The notes under the pieces are model-generated. The model had not been told where the DNA came from. It searched no databases and worked only from the letters and a program-made list of their open reading frames with translations. This document shows, one piece after another, positions 34,582 to 42,807 of a stretch of 64,000 bases of DNA. The position numbers were made by a program, and so were the translations under genes. The stretch's first letter is position 1. Each line of letters opens with the position of its first letter. The stretch lies in assembly GCF_013185185.1 (NCBI RefSeq), contig NZ_JAAZWE010000006.1:186001-250000 (forward strand). Reading direction: 5' to 3'. The DNA comes from Saccharibacillus endophyticus (GTDB lineage Bacteria > Bacillota > Bacilli > Paenibacillales > Paenibacillaceae).

Positions 34582-34629
34582 ACAAATGAAAACAGGGTCC
34601 GCACGCCACCCCGGCGGCGGACCCTGTTC
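34582..34629 (-). terminator. Terminator after typA
   Basis: Minus strand AACAGGGTCCGC pairs with GCGGACCCTGTT (17-nt GC-rich loop), followed by TTCATTT. It ends 59 nt before the LCP start. Confidence 0.85.
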
Positions 34630-34707
34630 ACCGGACCACCGAACGTCCTTTTTTAAAGACGTCGATGGCGCGGGAAAAGTTACCGATTGCTTGCTTTGTT
34701 CAAAAAA

Positions 34708-36549
34708 TTATGCGTTAGCTTGAGCTTGCTTGCGTTGTTTTTCCGCACGCTCGCGCTCGCCTTTTTGCAGGATCTTTTTACGCAGACGAACGTTTTTCGG
34801 CGTGATTTCGCAATATTCGTCGTCGTTCAGATATTCCAAAGCTTGTTCCAACGAGAACAGGCGCGGTGTTTTCATTTTAACGGTATCGTCCTTGGTTGCC
34901 GAACGTACGTTAGTCAGTTGTTTCTCTTTGCAAATGTTAACGACGATGTCGTTGTCGCGCGTGTGCTCGCCGACGATCATGCCTTCGTAAACTTCTGCGC
35001 CCGGTTCAACGAACAATGTACCGCGATCTTCGACGCCGAGGATGCCGTACAGGGTTGCGTTGCCGTTTTCCGTCGATACGAGAACGCCTTGGTGACGTCC
35101 GCCGACTTGACCGCCGATCAGCGGGCCGTAGCTGTCGAACGCATGGTTCATGACGCCGTAGCCGCGTGTCAGAGTCAGGAAGTTCGTACGGTAACCGATC
35201 AGACCGCGAGCCGGAATCAGGAATTCCAGACGAACTTGGCCCGTGCCGTTGTTGATCATGTTGACCATTTCGGCTTTGCGCATACCCAGGCTTTCCATAA
35301 CCGCGCCCATGCTTTCTTCCGGTACATCGATCAGGAGACGTTCGATCGGCTCCATTTTTTTACCGTCAACTTCGCGCACGATAACTTCAGGTTTCGATAC
35401 TTGCATTTCGTAACCTTCGCGACGCATGTTTTCGATCAGGATGCCCAAGTGAAGTTCGCCGCGGCCCGATACGACAAAAGCATCCGGGCTATCGGTTTCT
35501 TCGACGCGCAAACTTACGTCGGTTTCCAGTTCGAAGAACAGACGGTCGCGCAGCTTGCGGGAAGTGACCCATTTGCCTTCGCGGCCCGCGAACGGACTGT
35601 TGTTGACCAGGAATGTCATTTGCAGAGTAGGCTCGTCGATCTTGAGGACCGGCAGAGCTTCAGGGTTTTGCGGATCAGCAATCGTCTCGCCGATGTTGAT
35701 GTCCTTGATCCCTGCGATTGCGATGATGTCACCCGCGCCCGCTTGCTCGGTCTCGATACGCTTCAGGCCTTGGAATCCGAACAGCTTCTCGATGCGCGCT
35801 TGCTTCATTCCGCCTTCACGCGTCATGACGGCAACGGATTGACCTTGACGAATCACGCCGCGGTTAACGCGACCGATCGCGATACGGCCCAGGTATTCGT
35901 TGTAGTCCATCAGCGTAACGAGGAATTGCAGCGGATCTTCCGTGCTTTCCGTCGGCGACGGAATGTTTTCGATGATCGTGTCATACATCGCCTGCATGTT
36001 GTCGTCTTGTTGCGCCGCATCTTTGCTGGACGTACCGTTCAGCGCGGAAGCGTACACGACCGGGAAGTCGAGTTGGTGATCGTTAGCGCCCAGTTCGATG
36101 AACAGATCGAGCACTTCGTCGATGACTTCCGACGGGCGAGCTGCCGGACGGTCGATTTTGTTCACAACTACGATCGGAGTCAGGTTGTGCGCCAAAGCTT
36201 TGCCCAATACGAAACGAGTCTGCGGCATGCAGCCTTCGTAAGCGTCAACGACGAGCAGAACGCCGTCAACCATTTTCATGATCCGTTCCACTTCGCCGCC
36301 GAAGTCGGCGTGTCCTGGAGTGTCCACAATGTTGATCAGGTAATCTTTATAAGTAATCGCCGTATTTTTCGCCAGAATGGTGATACCGCGTTCTCTTTCG
36401 AGATCGTTGGAGTCCATGGCGCGCTCCTGCACATGCTCGTGGTCGCGGAAGATACCGGATTGTTGCAGCAGTTTGTCCACCAGCGTCGTTTTACCGTGGT
36501 CGACGTGAGCGATAATCGCGATATTGCGGATTTGTTCTCTCGAATGCAT
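34708..36549 (-). CDS. typA: Ribosome-binding GTPase TypA/BipA
   Basis: Translational GTPase of the EF-G family that aids ribosome assembly at low temperature and under stress. The 613-residue protein has G1 AHVDHGKTTLVDKL, G3 DTPGHADFGGEVER, G4 NKIDRPAARPSEV, the EF-G-like domain II, and the BipA-specific C-terminal domain (GLIGYRTNFLTLTRGYGVMN). The tail is basic and rich in E/R/Q. It has its own promoter and terminator. Confidence 0.97.
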   Translation of the reverse strand: MHSREQIRNIAIIAHVDHGKTTLVDKLLQQSGIFRDHEHVQERAMDSNDLERERGITILAKNTAITYKDYLINIVDTPGHADFGGEVERIMKMVDGVLLVVDAYEGCMPQTRFVLGKALAHNLTPIVVVNKIDRPAARPSEVIDEVLDLFIELGANDHQLDFPVVYASALNGTSSKDAAQQDDNMQAMYDTIIENIPSPTESTEDPLQFLVTLMDYNEYLGRIAIGRVNRGVIRQGQSVAVMTREGGMKQARIEKLFGFQGLKRIETEQAGAGDIIAIAGIKDINIGETIADPQNPEALPVLKIDEPTLQMTFLVNNSPFAGREGKWVTSRKLRDRLFFELETDVSLRVEETDSPDAFVVSGRGELHLGILIENMRREGYEMQVSKPEVIVREVDGKKMEPIERLLIDVPEESMGAVMESLGMRKAEMVNMINNGTGQVRLEFLIPARGLIGYRTNFLTLTRGYGVMNHAFDSYGPLIGGQVGGRHQGVLVSTENGNATLYGILGVEDRGTLFVEPGAEVYEGMIVGEHTRDNDIVVNICKEKQLTNVRSATKDDTVKMKTPRLFSLEQALEYLNDDEYCEITPKNVRLRKKILQKGERERAEKQRKQAQANA

Positions 36550-36607
36550 GAATGGAATGTTCCCTTCTCTATTAAAAATGTTAAAAAACGGATGCTAGTG
36601 GTTCTCG

Positions 36608-36639
36608 CAAAAGAAGCGTCCGGCAATCCTGCCGACGCT
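36608..36639 (-). terminator. GC-rich hairpin in the typA leader
   Basis: Minus strand GAGCGTCGGCAGGATTGCCGGACGCTTCTTTT (two halves: GAGCGTCGGCA and TGCCGGACGCTTCTTTT). It lies downstream of the typA promoter and also downstream of the gene at 36688, so it could terminate that gene, attenuate typA, or both. Confidence 0.65.
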
Positions 36640-36653
36640 CCTCAATCCCTTTG

Positions 36654-36681
36654 ATTATACATGATTTTCATGAAATTTCAA
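36654..36681 (-). promoter_or_regulatory. Promoter of typA
   Basis: Minus strand TTGAAA (36676-36681), 16-nt spacer, TATAAT (36654-36659), abutting the 3' end of the upstream gene. The leader is about 98 nt long and contains a terminator-like hairpin. Confidence 0.72.
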
Positions 36682-36687
36682 GCCTTT

Positions 36688-37200
36688 TTACATTTTGCGC
36701 CATCCGCTGCGTTTACCGCTCTTGGACTCCGGCCAAAACAGCAGCCAGGATCCTGCGAGAATCAGAATAATCGAGAAAGCATAAAGAAAAAACGGACCCA
36801 GCAAACTGAAAACAAACAAGATGATCGACAACCCGATCAAGCCTAGCGAAGCATAATAAACACCCTTCGGACGTTGTGCATCGAGCAGCGCGTATTCATA
36901 GAGACCGACACCCGGTCCCAAAAGAAACGCCGGCCATAACACTTCGATCAAACCAAAGCCCCAAGTATTGCACAGCGAGAGTACTATCCCGTATACGGTC
37001 AACGTACCGCCCGGAACCAGCGCCCACGCCGGAAGCGTGCGGACCGCGAAAGCCAAGTGCAGCGCTACGCCGGGAATCAGGATCAGAAGCGGCCAGAAGA
37101 CGCGACCGAGAAAAGCAAACACGCCCCACTGTCCCAAAAGAATGATGAGTCCGGCAGTTAAAACAAAAATTCCGACAGCCTTCTTGTTATTGTTTGGCAT
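36688..37200 (-). CDS. Multi-pass membrane protein with LiaF-like transmembrane region
   Basis: A 170-residue protein of paired hydrophobic helices (about 8-28, 33-52, 57-77, 85-101, 114-132, 137-155) ending in a basic tail (KSGKRSGWRKM). The repeated FW-P-LLIL-PG pattern is that of the LiaI/LiaF transmembrane region seen in cell-envelope stress modules, but the C-terminal LiaF domain is absent and no two-component system is nearby. Function unknown. Confidence 0.75.
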   Translation of the reverse strand: MPNNNKKAVGIFVLTAGLIILLGQWGVFAFLGRVFWPLLILIPGVALHLAFAVRTLPAWALVPGGTLTVYGIVLSLCNTWGFGLIEVLWPAFLLGPGVGLYEYALLDAQRPKGVYYASLGLIGLSIILFVFSLLGPFFLYAFSIILILAGSWLLFWPESKSGKRSGWRKM

Positions 37201-37332
37201 CCGATTCTCTCCTTGCGGAATTTTCGCGTCGCCTTGCGTGGAGAGGGAGCGCGAGAACGCGTCCTTCCCTTTTGTTATCGGAATATTCCGGCTGTTTATT
37301 CAGTCACTAGGCAAAATTTTAAAGAAATGCGA

Positions 37333-38574
37333 TCAGAACCAGTCCTGCTTGATCGCCGCTTCGGCATCTGCTTGTTCACGACGCAAACGCGAACCGCCCG
37401 CCAACAACTCGATCGTCTCCGTCCCGGCTGCCGCTTCTTCAATCAGACGCTCCAAATTCGGAGTCACGGCTTCGATCTTGTTCACGATGCGCAAATTCGG
37501 ATTGGTTGTCGGAGACTTCGGAACAAACAACGTGCAGCAATCTTCATAGGGCAAAATGGACGTCTCGTACGTTCCGATTTTTCGCGAAAGACGGATGATC
37601 TCATCCTTATCCGTCATCACCAGCGGCCGAAGAATCGGCAGCTCGGTCGCACGTTCGATCACGTTCATGCTGGGTAACGTTTGGCTGGCTACCTGACCCA
37701 AACTTTCACCGGTTACCAACGCCAGTGCTTTCTCTCGCTCCGCAACCTTCGTCGCGATCCGCAGCATGGCCCGTCGCATCAACGTGATCATCAGGTTATC
37801 TTGGCCCATTTGCGTAAAGGAAGTCTGAACTTCGGTAAAAGGCACGATATGCAATCGCACTTTGCCCGCATATTCAGCCAGTGCCTGCGCCAGATCGATG
37901 ACTTTTTCTTTGGCTTTCTCACTCGTGAACGGATAGCTGTGGAAATGGATGCACTCCAGCTCCAGCCCGCGCCGAAGCGCGGACCAGCCGGCCACCGGAC
38001 TATCGATGCCGCCGGACAGAAGAAGCAGTGCTTTGCCGTTCGTGCCAAGGGGGAAGCCTCCGACGCCGGGAATCACTTCTCCGTACACATAGGCGGCTTT
38101 ATCCCGGATTTCGACTCTCAGTTCCAACTCCGGGTTGCGCACATCTACCTTCAACAACGAAAAACGCTTGAGCAGCGGAGTCGCCACCAATGGATTGGAT
38201 TCCTGCGAGGGATGCGGGAAGTCTTTCCACACCCGTCGAACATTAGTTTTGAACGTCGTTTCCCGATCCAGGTTCATGGCTTCGATCAGTTCTCCGGCTG
38301 CACGGATGATTTCATCCAGTTCAGGCTGCACGGCGCGAACAGGACTGAGCGACGTCATTCCGAATACGTTTTGCAGGATCGGAATCAACGTTTCGACGTT
38401 TTCGCTGCCGGGATCGACATAAATCCGTCCGAATTCGCGGCGGATTTTCGCATCGGGATACGGACGCATCAACGCGCGAACATGTTCGACCGCTGCCTTT
38501 TCAAAACGAGCACGATTGCGCCCTTTAAGCGTAACTTCGCCGAAACGAAGCAGTAAATAATCATATTTCTTCAT
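37333..38574 (-). CDS. thiI: tRNA 4-thiouridine synthase ThiI
   Basis: Adenylates U8 of tRNA for sulfur transfer and can serve thiamine synthesis. The 413-residue protein has a ferredoxin-like/THUMP N-terminus (about 1-165) and the PP-loop LLLSGGIDSPVAGWSALRRG (about 185-204), with no C-terminal rhodanese domain, as in other Gram-positive ThiI. The preceding cysteine desulfurase ends 3 nt upstream, so sulfur donor and acceptor are made together. Confidence 0.96.
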   Translation of the reverse strand: MKKYDYLLLRFGEVTLKGRNRARFEKAAVEHVRALMRPYPDAKIRREFGRIYVDPGSENVETLIPILQNVFGMTSLSPVRAVQPELDEIIRAAGELIEAMNLDRETTFKTNVRRVWKDFPHPSQESNPLVATPLLKRFSLLKVDVRNPELELRVEIRDKAAYVYGEVIPGVGGFPLGTNGKALLLLSGGIDSPVAGWSALRRGLELECIHFHSYPFTSEKAKEKVIDLAQALAEYAGKVRLHIVPFTEVQTSFTQMGQDNLMITLMRRAMLRIATKVAEREKALALVTGESLGQVASQTLPSMNVIERATELPILRPLVMTDKDEIIRLSRKIGTYETSILPYEDCCTLFVPKSPTTNPNLRIVNKIEAVTPNLERLIEEAAAGTETIELLAGGSRLRREQADAEAAIKQDWF

Positions 38575-38577
38575 CTA

Positions 38578-39732
38578 TTATCTTTTTCTCCCCTCAAGCG
38601 GTGCAAGACGTTCTACGGCACTGCCGATCACTTTCACCAGCTCTCGAATCTCGGATTGCCCATGTTCGTCGCCCAAGCTGATTCGAATACCGGATATCGC
38701 TTCTTCATGCCCCCGCCCCATCGCGCTGAGCACACGGCTCGGCTTCTCCGTTTTGGCCGAACAGGCCGATTGGGCGGACACTTGCACTCCAAGCTCTTCC
38801 AGCGTATTCAGAATCACCTGAGATTTCAAGCCCGGAAATGTAAAATGTATAATATGCGGCGATGATTGCTCCGGCTCAGTCAATCGAAGTCCGGCATGCC
38901 GATTGACTTCGGCCGCAACCGTCTCACGCAGCGTATTCATTTTTTTTGCACGTTCCGTTCGTCCTTCTGCCGCTAAACGGAAAGATTTCGCCGCGCCCAC
39001 AATAGCTGCCACATTCTCCGTTCCTGCCCGCAGACCGTTTTCTTGACCGCCTCCGGAGAACAGGGGGAGCAAACGAACGCCTTCGCGCACATAAAGAATA
39101 CCGACTCCCCGCGGCCCGCGGATCTTATGGGCAGATAAACTATACAGGTCGATCCCCGCTTGGTTCAAATCAAGTGAAAGCTGACTAAAACCCTGTACGC
39201 CATCGACATGAAAACGGACGCGCGGGTGAAGCTTTTTCAACTGTCGGCCGATTTCGGCAATAGGCTGTACCGCGCCCGTTTCGTTGTTCACATGCATCAC
39301 GCTAACAAGCGCCGTGTCTTCTCGAACAGCAGCCAGCACGGCTTGGGCGGACACGACACCGTCAGCTCCAGGCATTACGTAAGTGGCTTCAAACCCCAAC
39401 TCCTCTAACTGCTGACAACTTTCATATACGGAAGCATGTTCGATCGCTGTCGTTACGATATGTTTTTTCCCGTCGCTTCGACCCAGCATCATGCCTTTAA
39501 TCGCCAGATTGTTGCTCTCGGTGGCGCCGGAAGTGAAAACGATCTCTCCGGGCTTCACGCCTCCGATAGCAACCGCACACACCTCTCGTGATCGTTCCAG
39601 CAGCTTCGACGCCGCTTCTCCGCCCCGATGGATCGACGACGGATTTCCGCTATGCGCTTCCATCACCTCGGCAATGGTACGTATGACATCCGGATCAGTC
39701 GGGGTCGACGCCGCTTGGTCAAAATTCAACAT
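38578..39732 (-). CDS. nifZ: Cysteine desulfurase, NifS/IscS type dedicated to ThiI
   Basis: PLP enzyme that takes sulfur from cysteine and passes it on as a persulfide. In 384 residues: ATESNNLAIKGM, MHVNNETGAVQPI, the PLP lysine in LSAHKIRGPRGVG (about residue 203), and the mobile-loop cysteine in SAQSACSAKTEKPSRVL (about residue 325). The short spacing to thiI is the nifZ-thiI pair known from Bacillus, where this desulfurase serves tRNA thiolation rather than general iron-sulfur assembly. Confidence 0.93.
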   Translation of the reverse strand: MLNFDQAASTPTDPDVIRTIAEVMEAHSGNPSSIHRGGEAASKLLERSREVCAVAIGGVKPGEIVFTSGATESNNLAIKGMMLGRSDGKKHIVTTAIEHASVYESCQQLEELGFEATYVMPGADGVVSAQAVLAAVREDTALVSVMHVNNETGAVQPIAEIGRQLKKLHPRVRFHVDGVQGFSQLSLDLNQAGIDLYSLSAHKIRGPRGVGILYVREGVRLLPLFSGGGQENGLRAGTENVAAIVGAAKSFRLAAEGRTERAKKMNTLRETVAAEVNRHAGLRLTEPEQSSPHIIHFTFPGLKSQVILNTLEELGVQVSAQSACSAKTEKPSRVLSAMGRGHEEAISGIRISLGDEHGQSEIRELVKVIGSAVERLAPLEGRKR

Positions 39733-39800
39733 GCTTTGAACCTTCTTTCCTTACGTCGATTCTTATATCTTAACGCGTATCGCCGATTCTTCCAAACGGC

Positions 39801-39877
39801 AAAAAGATCAAAAAGGATAAGCCGGCATCTCGTCTCGACAAGACAAGCTACAAGCAGCTTTCCCTCTTTGATCTTTA
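39801..39877 (-). terminator. Long hairpin between the transglycosylase gene and nifZ
   Basis: Minus strand AAAGATCAAAGAGG pairs with CCTTTTTGATCTTT (one mismatch region), enclosing two small hairpins, and is followed by TTGCC. It probably terminates the upstream gene; alternatively it structures the nifZ-thiI leader. Confidence 0.6.
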
Positions 39878-39894
39878 CCTGATCCTGGAACGTC

Positions 39895-40665
39895 TCAGAT
39901 ATATTTGGCTTGGGCAGATTCAACCCGGCCGATATATTTCTGCGTTTCGCGCGGAAGTTGATCGAACTTGGCGTTCAGATCTTCTTCGGTACGGATTCCA
40001 AGACGTTGAAGCGTTCCGGGTCCTGCATTATAAGCAGCAAGTGCAAGACGCTGGGAGCCTCCGAAGCGAATCAACATCGAAGCGATATAGCTGGAACCGC
40101 CATTGATGTTCTGTTCGGGATCGAAGGAATTCGTTACGCCCAGGCCGGCAGCCGTGCCGTCCATCAACTGCATCAAGCCTTTCGCTCCGGCTCCGGATTG
40201 CGCATTCGGATTAAACGAAGACTCCGCATCGATGATTCCGTTGATAAGCGATTGCGGAATGCCGTATTTGGCACTCGCGGCTTGCACGATGTCCGCGTAT
40301 TGCGCCGCTCCCGTATTCGGCGTACCCGATCTTACCTTGGGTTCCGATACCTGCGGCATCTCGATCTTGGCAGACGAACCGTCCAACGAAGAAGCTCCGT
40401 TTAACGACATCGCGCCTTTTTTGAGCGAATCGACCTGATCGGCAGGCAGCGAAATGGCCGCCAGCGTCTTGAGCAGTTCTTCCGCGGAGATCGAACTTGT
40501 CCCGGACTGCTCCATTTTTTGCTGCAAAAGCGCCGCGAAAACAGAAGAGTCGATCTTGCCCTGTGCCATATTATTGAGAGAAGACTTGTCCAAATTCATG
40601 CTATCCATCCATTGGAATTCGATAAGCTGCTTGGCTGTCTTCGGTTCGATAATCATCGGTAGCAT
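39895..40665 (-). CDS. Lytic transglycosylase with SLT domain
   Basis: Cleaves the glycan strand of peptidoglycan. The 256-residue protein has a 130-residue N-terminal region without motifs, then an SLT/LysM-less transglycosylase domain: YGIPQSLINGIIDAESSFNP (catalytic Glu in DAESSF), GAGAKGLMQLMDGTAAGLGV, and LALAAYNAGPGTLQRLG. No obvious signal peptide, so export is uncertain. Start at 40665 (GAGGAAGG upstream); the ATG at 40656 (MIIEPKTAK) is a possible alternative. Confidence 0.9.
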   Translation of the reverse strand: MLPMIIEPKTAKQLIEFQWMDSMNLDKSSLNNMAQGKIDSSVFAALLQQKMEQSGTSSISAEELLKTLAAISLPADQVDSLKKGAMSLNGASSLDGSSAKIEMPQVSEPKVRSGTPNTGAAQYADIVQAASAKYGIPQSLINGIIDAESSFNPNAQSGAGAKGLMQLMDGTAAGLGVTNSFDPEQNINGGSSYIASMLIRFGGSQRLALAAYNAGPGTLQRLGIRTEEDLNAKFDQLPRETQKYIGRVESAQAKYI

Positions 40666-40754
40666 TCCCCTTCCTCGGTGTTAAATCCAGCTTAGACCCG
40701 ACAGACCAGGTTTGCAAAGGGACTTACGGACCGGTTATCCGGGATTCCGTCTAT

Positions 40755-41255
40755 TTACGAGCGCGGCGCGCTCATGCGACGCTGGCTCAAATAATCGCTT
40801 TCGTAATAGTCCAGGTCATCGCGCAGCTCTTCATATGTTTTGGTTACGTCGAGAATGATCTCGCGCGCCGGAGCGGCAATCTGTCTGCGGAAACGAATCG
40901 CTTCCTGCCCCGTGTACGCGTAACGGCCATCTTCGGCGTAACATTCGTTTTTCGGATAAAAGAAACTATTGATGACGTTATGGTACACCTTGTACAGTGT
41001 ATCTTCCGCGGAATTCACGTCGAAATTGGCCCGACGAAGCAGCACCCCGATTTTTTCGGAGGACGTTTCCGAGAACACGAGCAGATGGCGAAGATCAGAC
41101 AAAAATCCCTTGTAGTAAGCAACTTCTTCCTCGTCCTGCGACTCCGCAAGCTGAGGCAGCGAATACTCGTTCAAAAAAGCTTCGACTCTCAGACTGGCGG
41201 CTTTCAACTTTTCTCTGGTTGATTCACATAATTTCTGTACGTTAGGCGCTGACAT
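40755..41255 (-). CDS. YpuI/DUF3907-like protein
   Basis: A 166-residue soluble, mostly helical protein (AFLNEYSLPQLAESQDEEEV, FSDLRHLLVFSE-like LSDLRHLLVFSETSSEK, YHNVINSFFYPKNECYAEDG). Length and these segments resemble Bacillus YpuI (DUF3907), a protein of unknown function; the match is from memory and moderate. The frame opens at 41345, but ATG 41255 (MSAPNVQKL) has GGGGG 10 nt upstream. The upstream region carries the repeat-rich gap described separately. Confidence 0.7.
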   Translation of the reverse strand: MSAPNVQKLCESTREKLKAASLRVEAFLNEYSLPQLAESQDEEEVAYYKGFLSDLRHLLVFSETSSEKIGVLLRRANFDVNSAEDTLYKVYHNVINSFFYPKNECYAEDGRYAYTGQEAIRFRRQIAAPAREIILDVTKTYEELRDDLDYYESDYLSQRRMSAPRS

Positions 41256-41387
41256 AACGGCGTTTCCCCCTTGGTATTTGATCGCGCGCTCGGCGCGAAC
41301 CGGGCTTCCTTGCAAACCCAATTCTTGCTCCGTCCATCGTAGCATAAATTTTAAGCAAAAGCATCCGGCGCGCAGGCAATAAAGCTA

Positions 41388-41411
41388 ACTGATAAACAAT
41401 AGTTATCAGTT
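41388..41411. repeat. Perfect 9-bp inverted repeat before the 49-bp tandem repeats
   Basis: AACTGATAA at 41388-41396 and TTATCAGTT at 41403-41411 (short spacer between). The right arm runs into the first tandem unit. Confidence 0.75.
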
Positions 41412-41538
41412 GCGAAGGTAGCGACACATCGAGTCGCAAGCGGATCATTCGCAACCAGTTGCGAAGGTAGCGACACATCGAGTCGCAAGCGGACCATTCG
41501 CAACCAGTTGCGAAGGTGGCGACATGCAGAGTCGCTTA
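41408..41538. repeat. 49-bp tandem repeat, 2.7 copies
   Basis: Units begin at 41408, 41457 and 41506. Units 1 and 2 differ at one base; unit 3 is truncated and diverged after about 14 bases. Each unit has outer arms GTTGCGAA/TTCGCAAC and inner arms GCGAC/GTCGC, so each can fold into a nested stem-loop. Confidence 0.93.
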
Positions 41539-41572
41539 TTAAATTCCTATCCGTAAGGAAACCTAGCGGCTG

Positions 41573-41760
41573 CGGGAGAAATTCGTTAGCGTATGCTTTC
41601 GATGTGCCTTTCTTCGAAAGGCTTCAGGTCGCGTGTTGCATTTGGGAAGCTGGATTGGATTTGAATAAGGAAACTTCCCAAATGCAAAGGCGAACGCCAA
41701 TAACATATGCTTCCGAAGTGCATTTCTTCGAAATGCTTCTCCTACACTGAATTTCTCCCT
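41573..41760. repeat. Nested inverted-repeat element with two related hairpins
   Basis: Outer arms GGGAGAAATTC (about 41574) and GAATTTCTCCC (about 41749). Inside are a perfect 14-bp inverted repeat TTGCATTTGGGAAG/CTTCCCAAATGCAA (about 41636-41687) and two direct copies of a 36-bp segment (about 41586-41623 and 41700-41738). Each copy has a hairpin: GCCTTTC-TTC-GAAAGGC in the first and GCATTTC-TTC-GAAATGC in the second. Confidence 0.9.
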
Positions 41761-41984
41761 TCGCCTATTGGCATTGTTAAAGTCTAAGCCATTTGAAATT
41801 CAAGATTGCTTATGTTCTTGGTTTTGGACTGATACCTAAGCTCTTTATCATGACGTCGTTTATATCCTCAGCATCTAAGAGAAGTTCATATTACATGCAA
41901 TGCGCTTTATTGCACACTTCTAGCATAAATCGATCCCTGCCTGACTTTCTTATTCAAGTTGATGTTTTGTGCACATTTTTCAAT

Positions 41985-42007
41985 AAAAAGAGCCATTTGG
42001 GCTTTTT
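41985..42007. terminator. Terminator-like hairpin in the A/T-rich gap
   Basis: AAAAAGAGCC-ATTT-GGGCTTTTT with one mismatch and U-tracts in both directions. No gene it could serve was found. Confidence 0.55.
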
Positions 42008-42214
42008 GAATAAGAAAATGTGAGCCTATCATCAATATTCGTTCTTAAAGCAGGATTCTCTCGATTTTTTTTGACGTAACCTCAACATTTGAATCTGTGA
42101 GCCATTAAATTAGCCGTTCACCTTTTACTTAACCGCCATGCCGATTTCAAAACTTTTCGGCGATTCTTGCGACCGTCTTGGAATAAAACGATCGCAACGC
42201 AAAACGGCGTCCGG

Positions 42215-42243
42215 TACCTTCTTAATGAAGGTACCGGACGCCG
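42215..42243 (-). terminator. Terminator of rnpB
   Basis: GGCGTCCGGTACCTTC pairs perfectly (16 bp) with GAAGGTACCGGACGCC around TTAAT; on the minus strand GTTTTGCG follows. It lies about 95 nt after the mature RNase P RNA 3' end, with the stem spanning roughly 42206-42243. Confidence 0.85.
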
Positions 42244-42334
42244 CCGATCGGATTGTTCGTGCAAACAATTCTCACGTTTCTTGAAGCAGCCGATTGCTCG
42301 GTCGATCAAGAAGCTTGTCGGGTTGCGTCAGTTC

Positions 42335-42752
42335 GGAAAGTTTACCGTAAGCCGGGTTCTGTGCTGCTTTGCGGTGCAGACGGGAACTACCCTCCCGCTT
42401 TGAGCGACAATCATCTGTCTAGGCCGTTTATTGCTAAACGGCTCAAGCGACCAACCTAAACGCACCCCGGGCAAGGGCTGTTTCCGGCAAAGCCGAAAAC
42501 CGCGTTTCATTAGGTCTTGCTCCGGATGGGGTTTACCAGGGACGAAGTCACCAGCGCCCCTCGGAGTCTCTTACACTCCGGTTCCACCCTTACCTGTGCA
42601 CGCCCGGAGGCGGCCATCGGCGGTCCATTTCTGTGGCACTAATCCTTCAGCTCGCGCTGACTGGACGTTATCCAGCATCCTGCCCTACGAAGCCCGGACT
42701 TTCCTCCCGTGCCGCCTTACGCGACACCGGCGATTGTCTGTTAAACTTCCCT
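42335..42752 (-). ncRNA. rnpB: RNase P RNA (class A-like)
   Basis: Catalytic RNA of RNase P, which trims tRNA 5' ends. On the minus strand the conserved P4 strands are present: GAGGAAAGTCCGGGCTTC near 42689-42706 and ACAGAACCCGGCTTAC near 42347-42362. Also visible are AGGTAAGGGTGGAACCGG, GGTAAACCCCATCCGGAGCA, and GCTTGAGCC...GGCCTAGACAGATGATTG. P1 is closed by GGGAAGTTTA and TAAACTTTCC at the ends. The order and spacing match the ancestral class A (E. coli-like) and not the class B form with P5.1/P10.1/P15.1 of Bacillus subtilis. About 418 nt. Confidence 0.95.
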
Positions 42753-42767
42753 TAAGCAACGGCATTT

Positions 42768-42796
42768 AGTATACCTCAAAAAAATGCAGGTGACAA
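42768..42796 (-). promoter_or_regulatory. Promoter of rnpB
   Basis: Minus strand TTGTCA (42791-42796), 17-nt spacer, TATACT (42768-42773). The start would be a few nucleotides upstream of the mature 5' end. Confidence 0.85.
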
Positions 42797-42807
42797 GCGT
42801 TTTTTCT

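Larger units (their letters stand above)
41256..42214. other. Gene-free, repeat-rich interval between rnpB and the YpuI-like gene
   Basis: No ORF with a ribosome site and plausible composition is visible on either strand. The left part (41388-41760) is packed with inverted and tandem repeats; the right part (about 41770-42130) is A/T-rich compared with neighbouring genes and holds one terminator-like hairpin at 41985-42007. It may be remnant or mobile-repeat DNA, or encode structured RNA. Confidence 0.75.

Noticed and set aside
34687..36654. 655-codon plus-strand ORF opposite typA
   Set aside because: Shadow of a gene with complete GTPase motifs; H/D/F/R/V-rich composition and no ribosome site.
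41408..41538. Possible CRISPR array
   Set aside because: Units are contiguous tandem repeats with no unique spacers and no cas genes nearby; the same holds for 63013-63167.
41573..41760. Possible integron attC site or IS end
   Set aside because: No RYYYAAC/GTTRRRY core pair in the right arrangement, no integrase or transposase, and no target duplication visible.
41793..42023. 76-codon plus-strand ORF in the repeat-rich gap
   Set aside because: TTG start without a ribosome site, no recognisable sequence, and its end overlaps a terminator-like hairpin. Kept as non-coding, though a small protein cannot be fully excluded.
42431..42769. 112-codon plus-strand ORF
   Set aside because: Antisense to RNase P RNA; no protein features.
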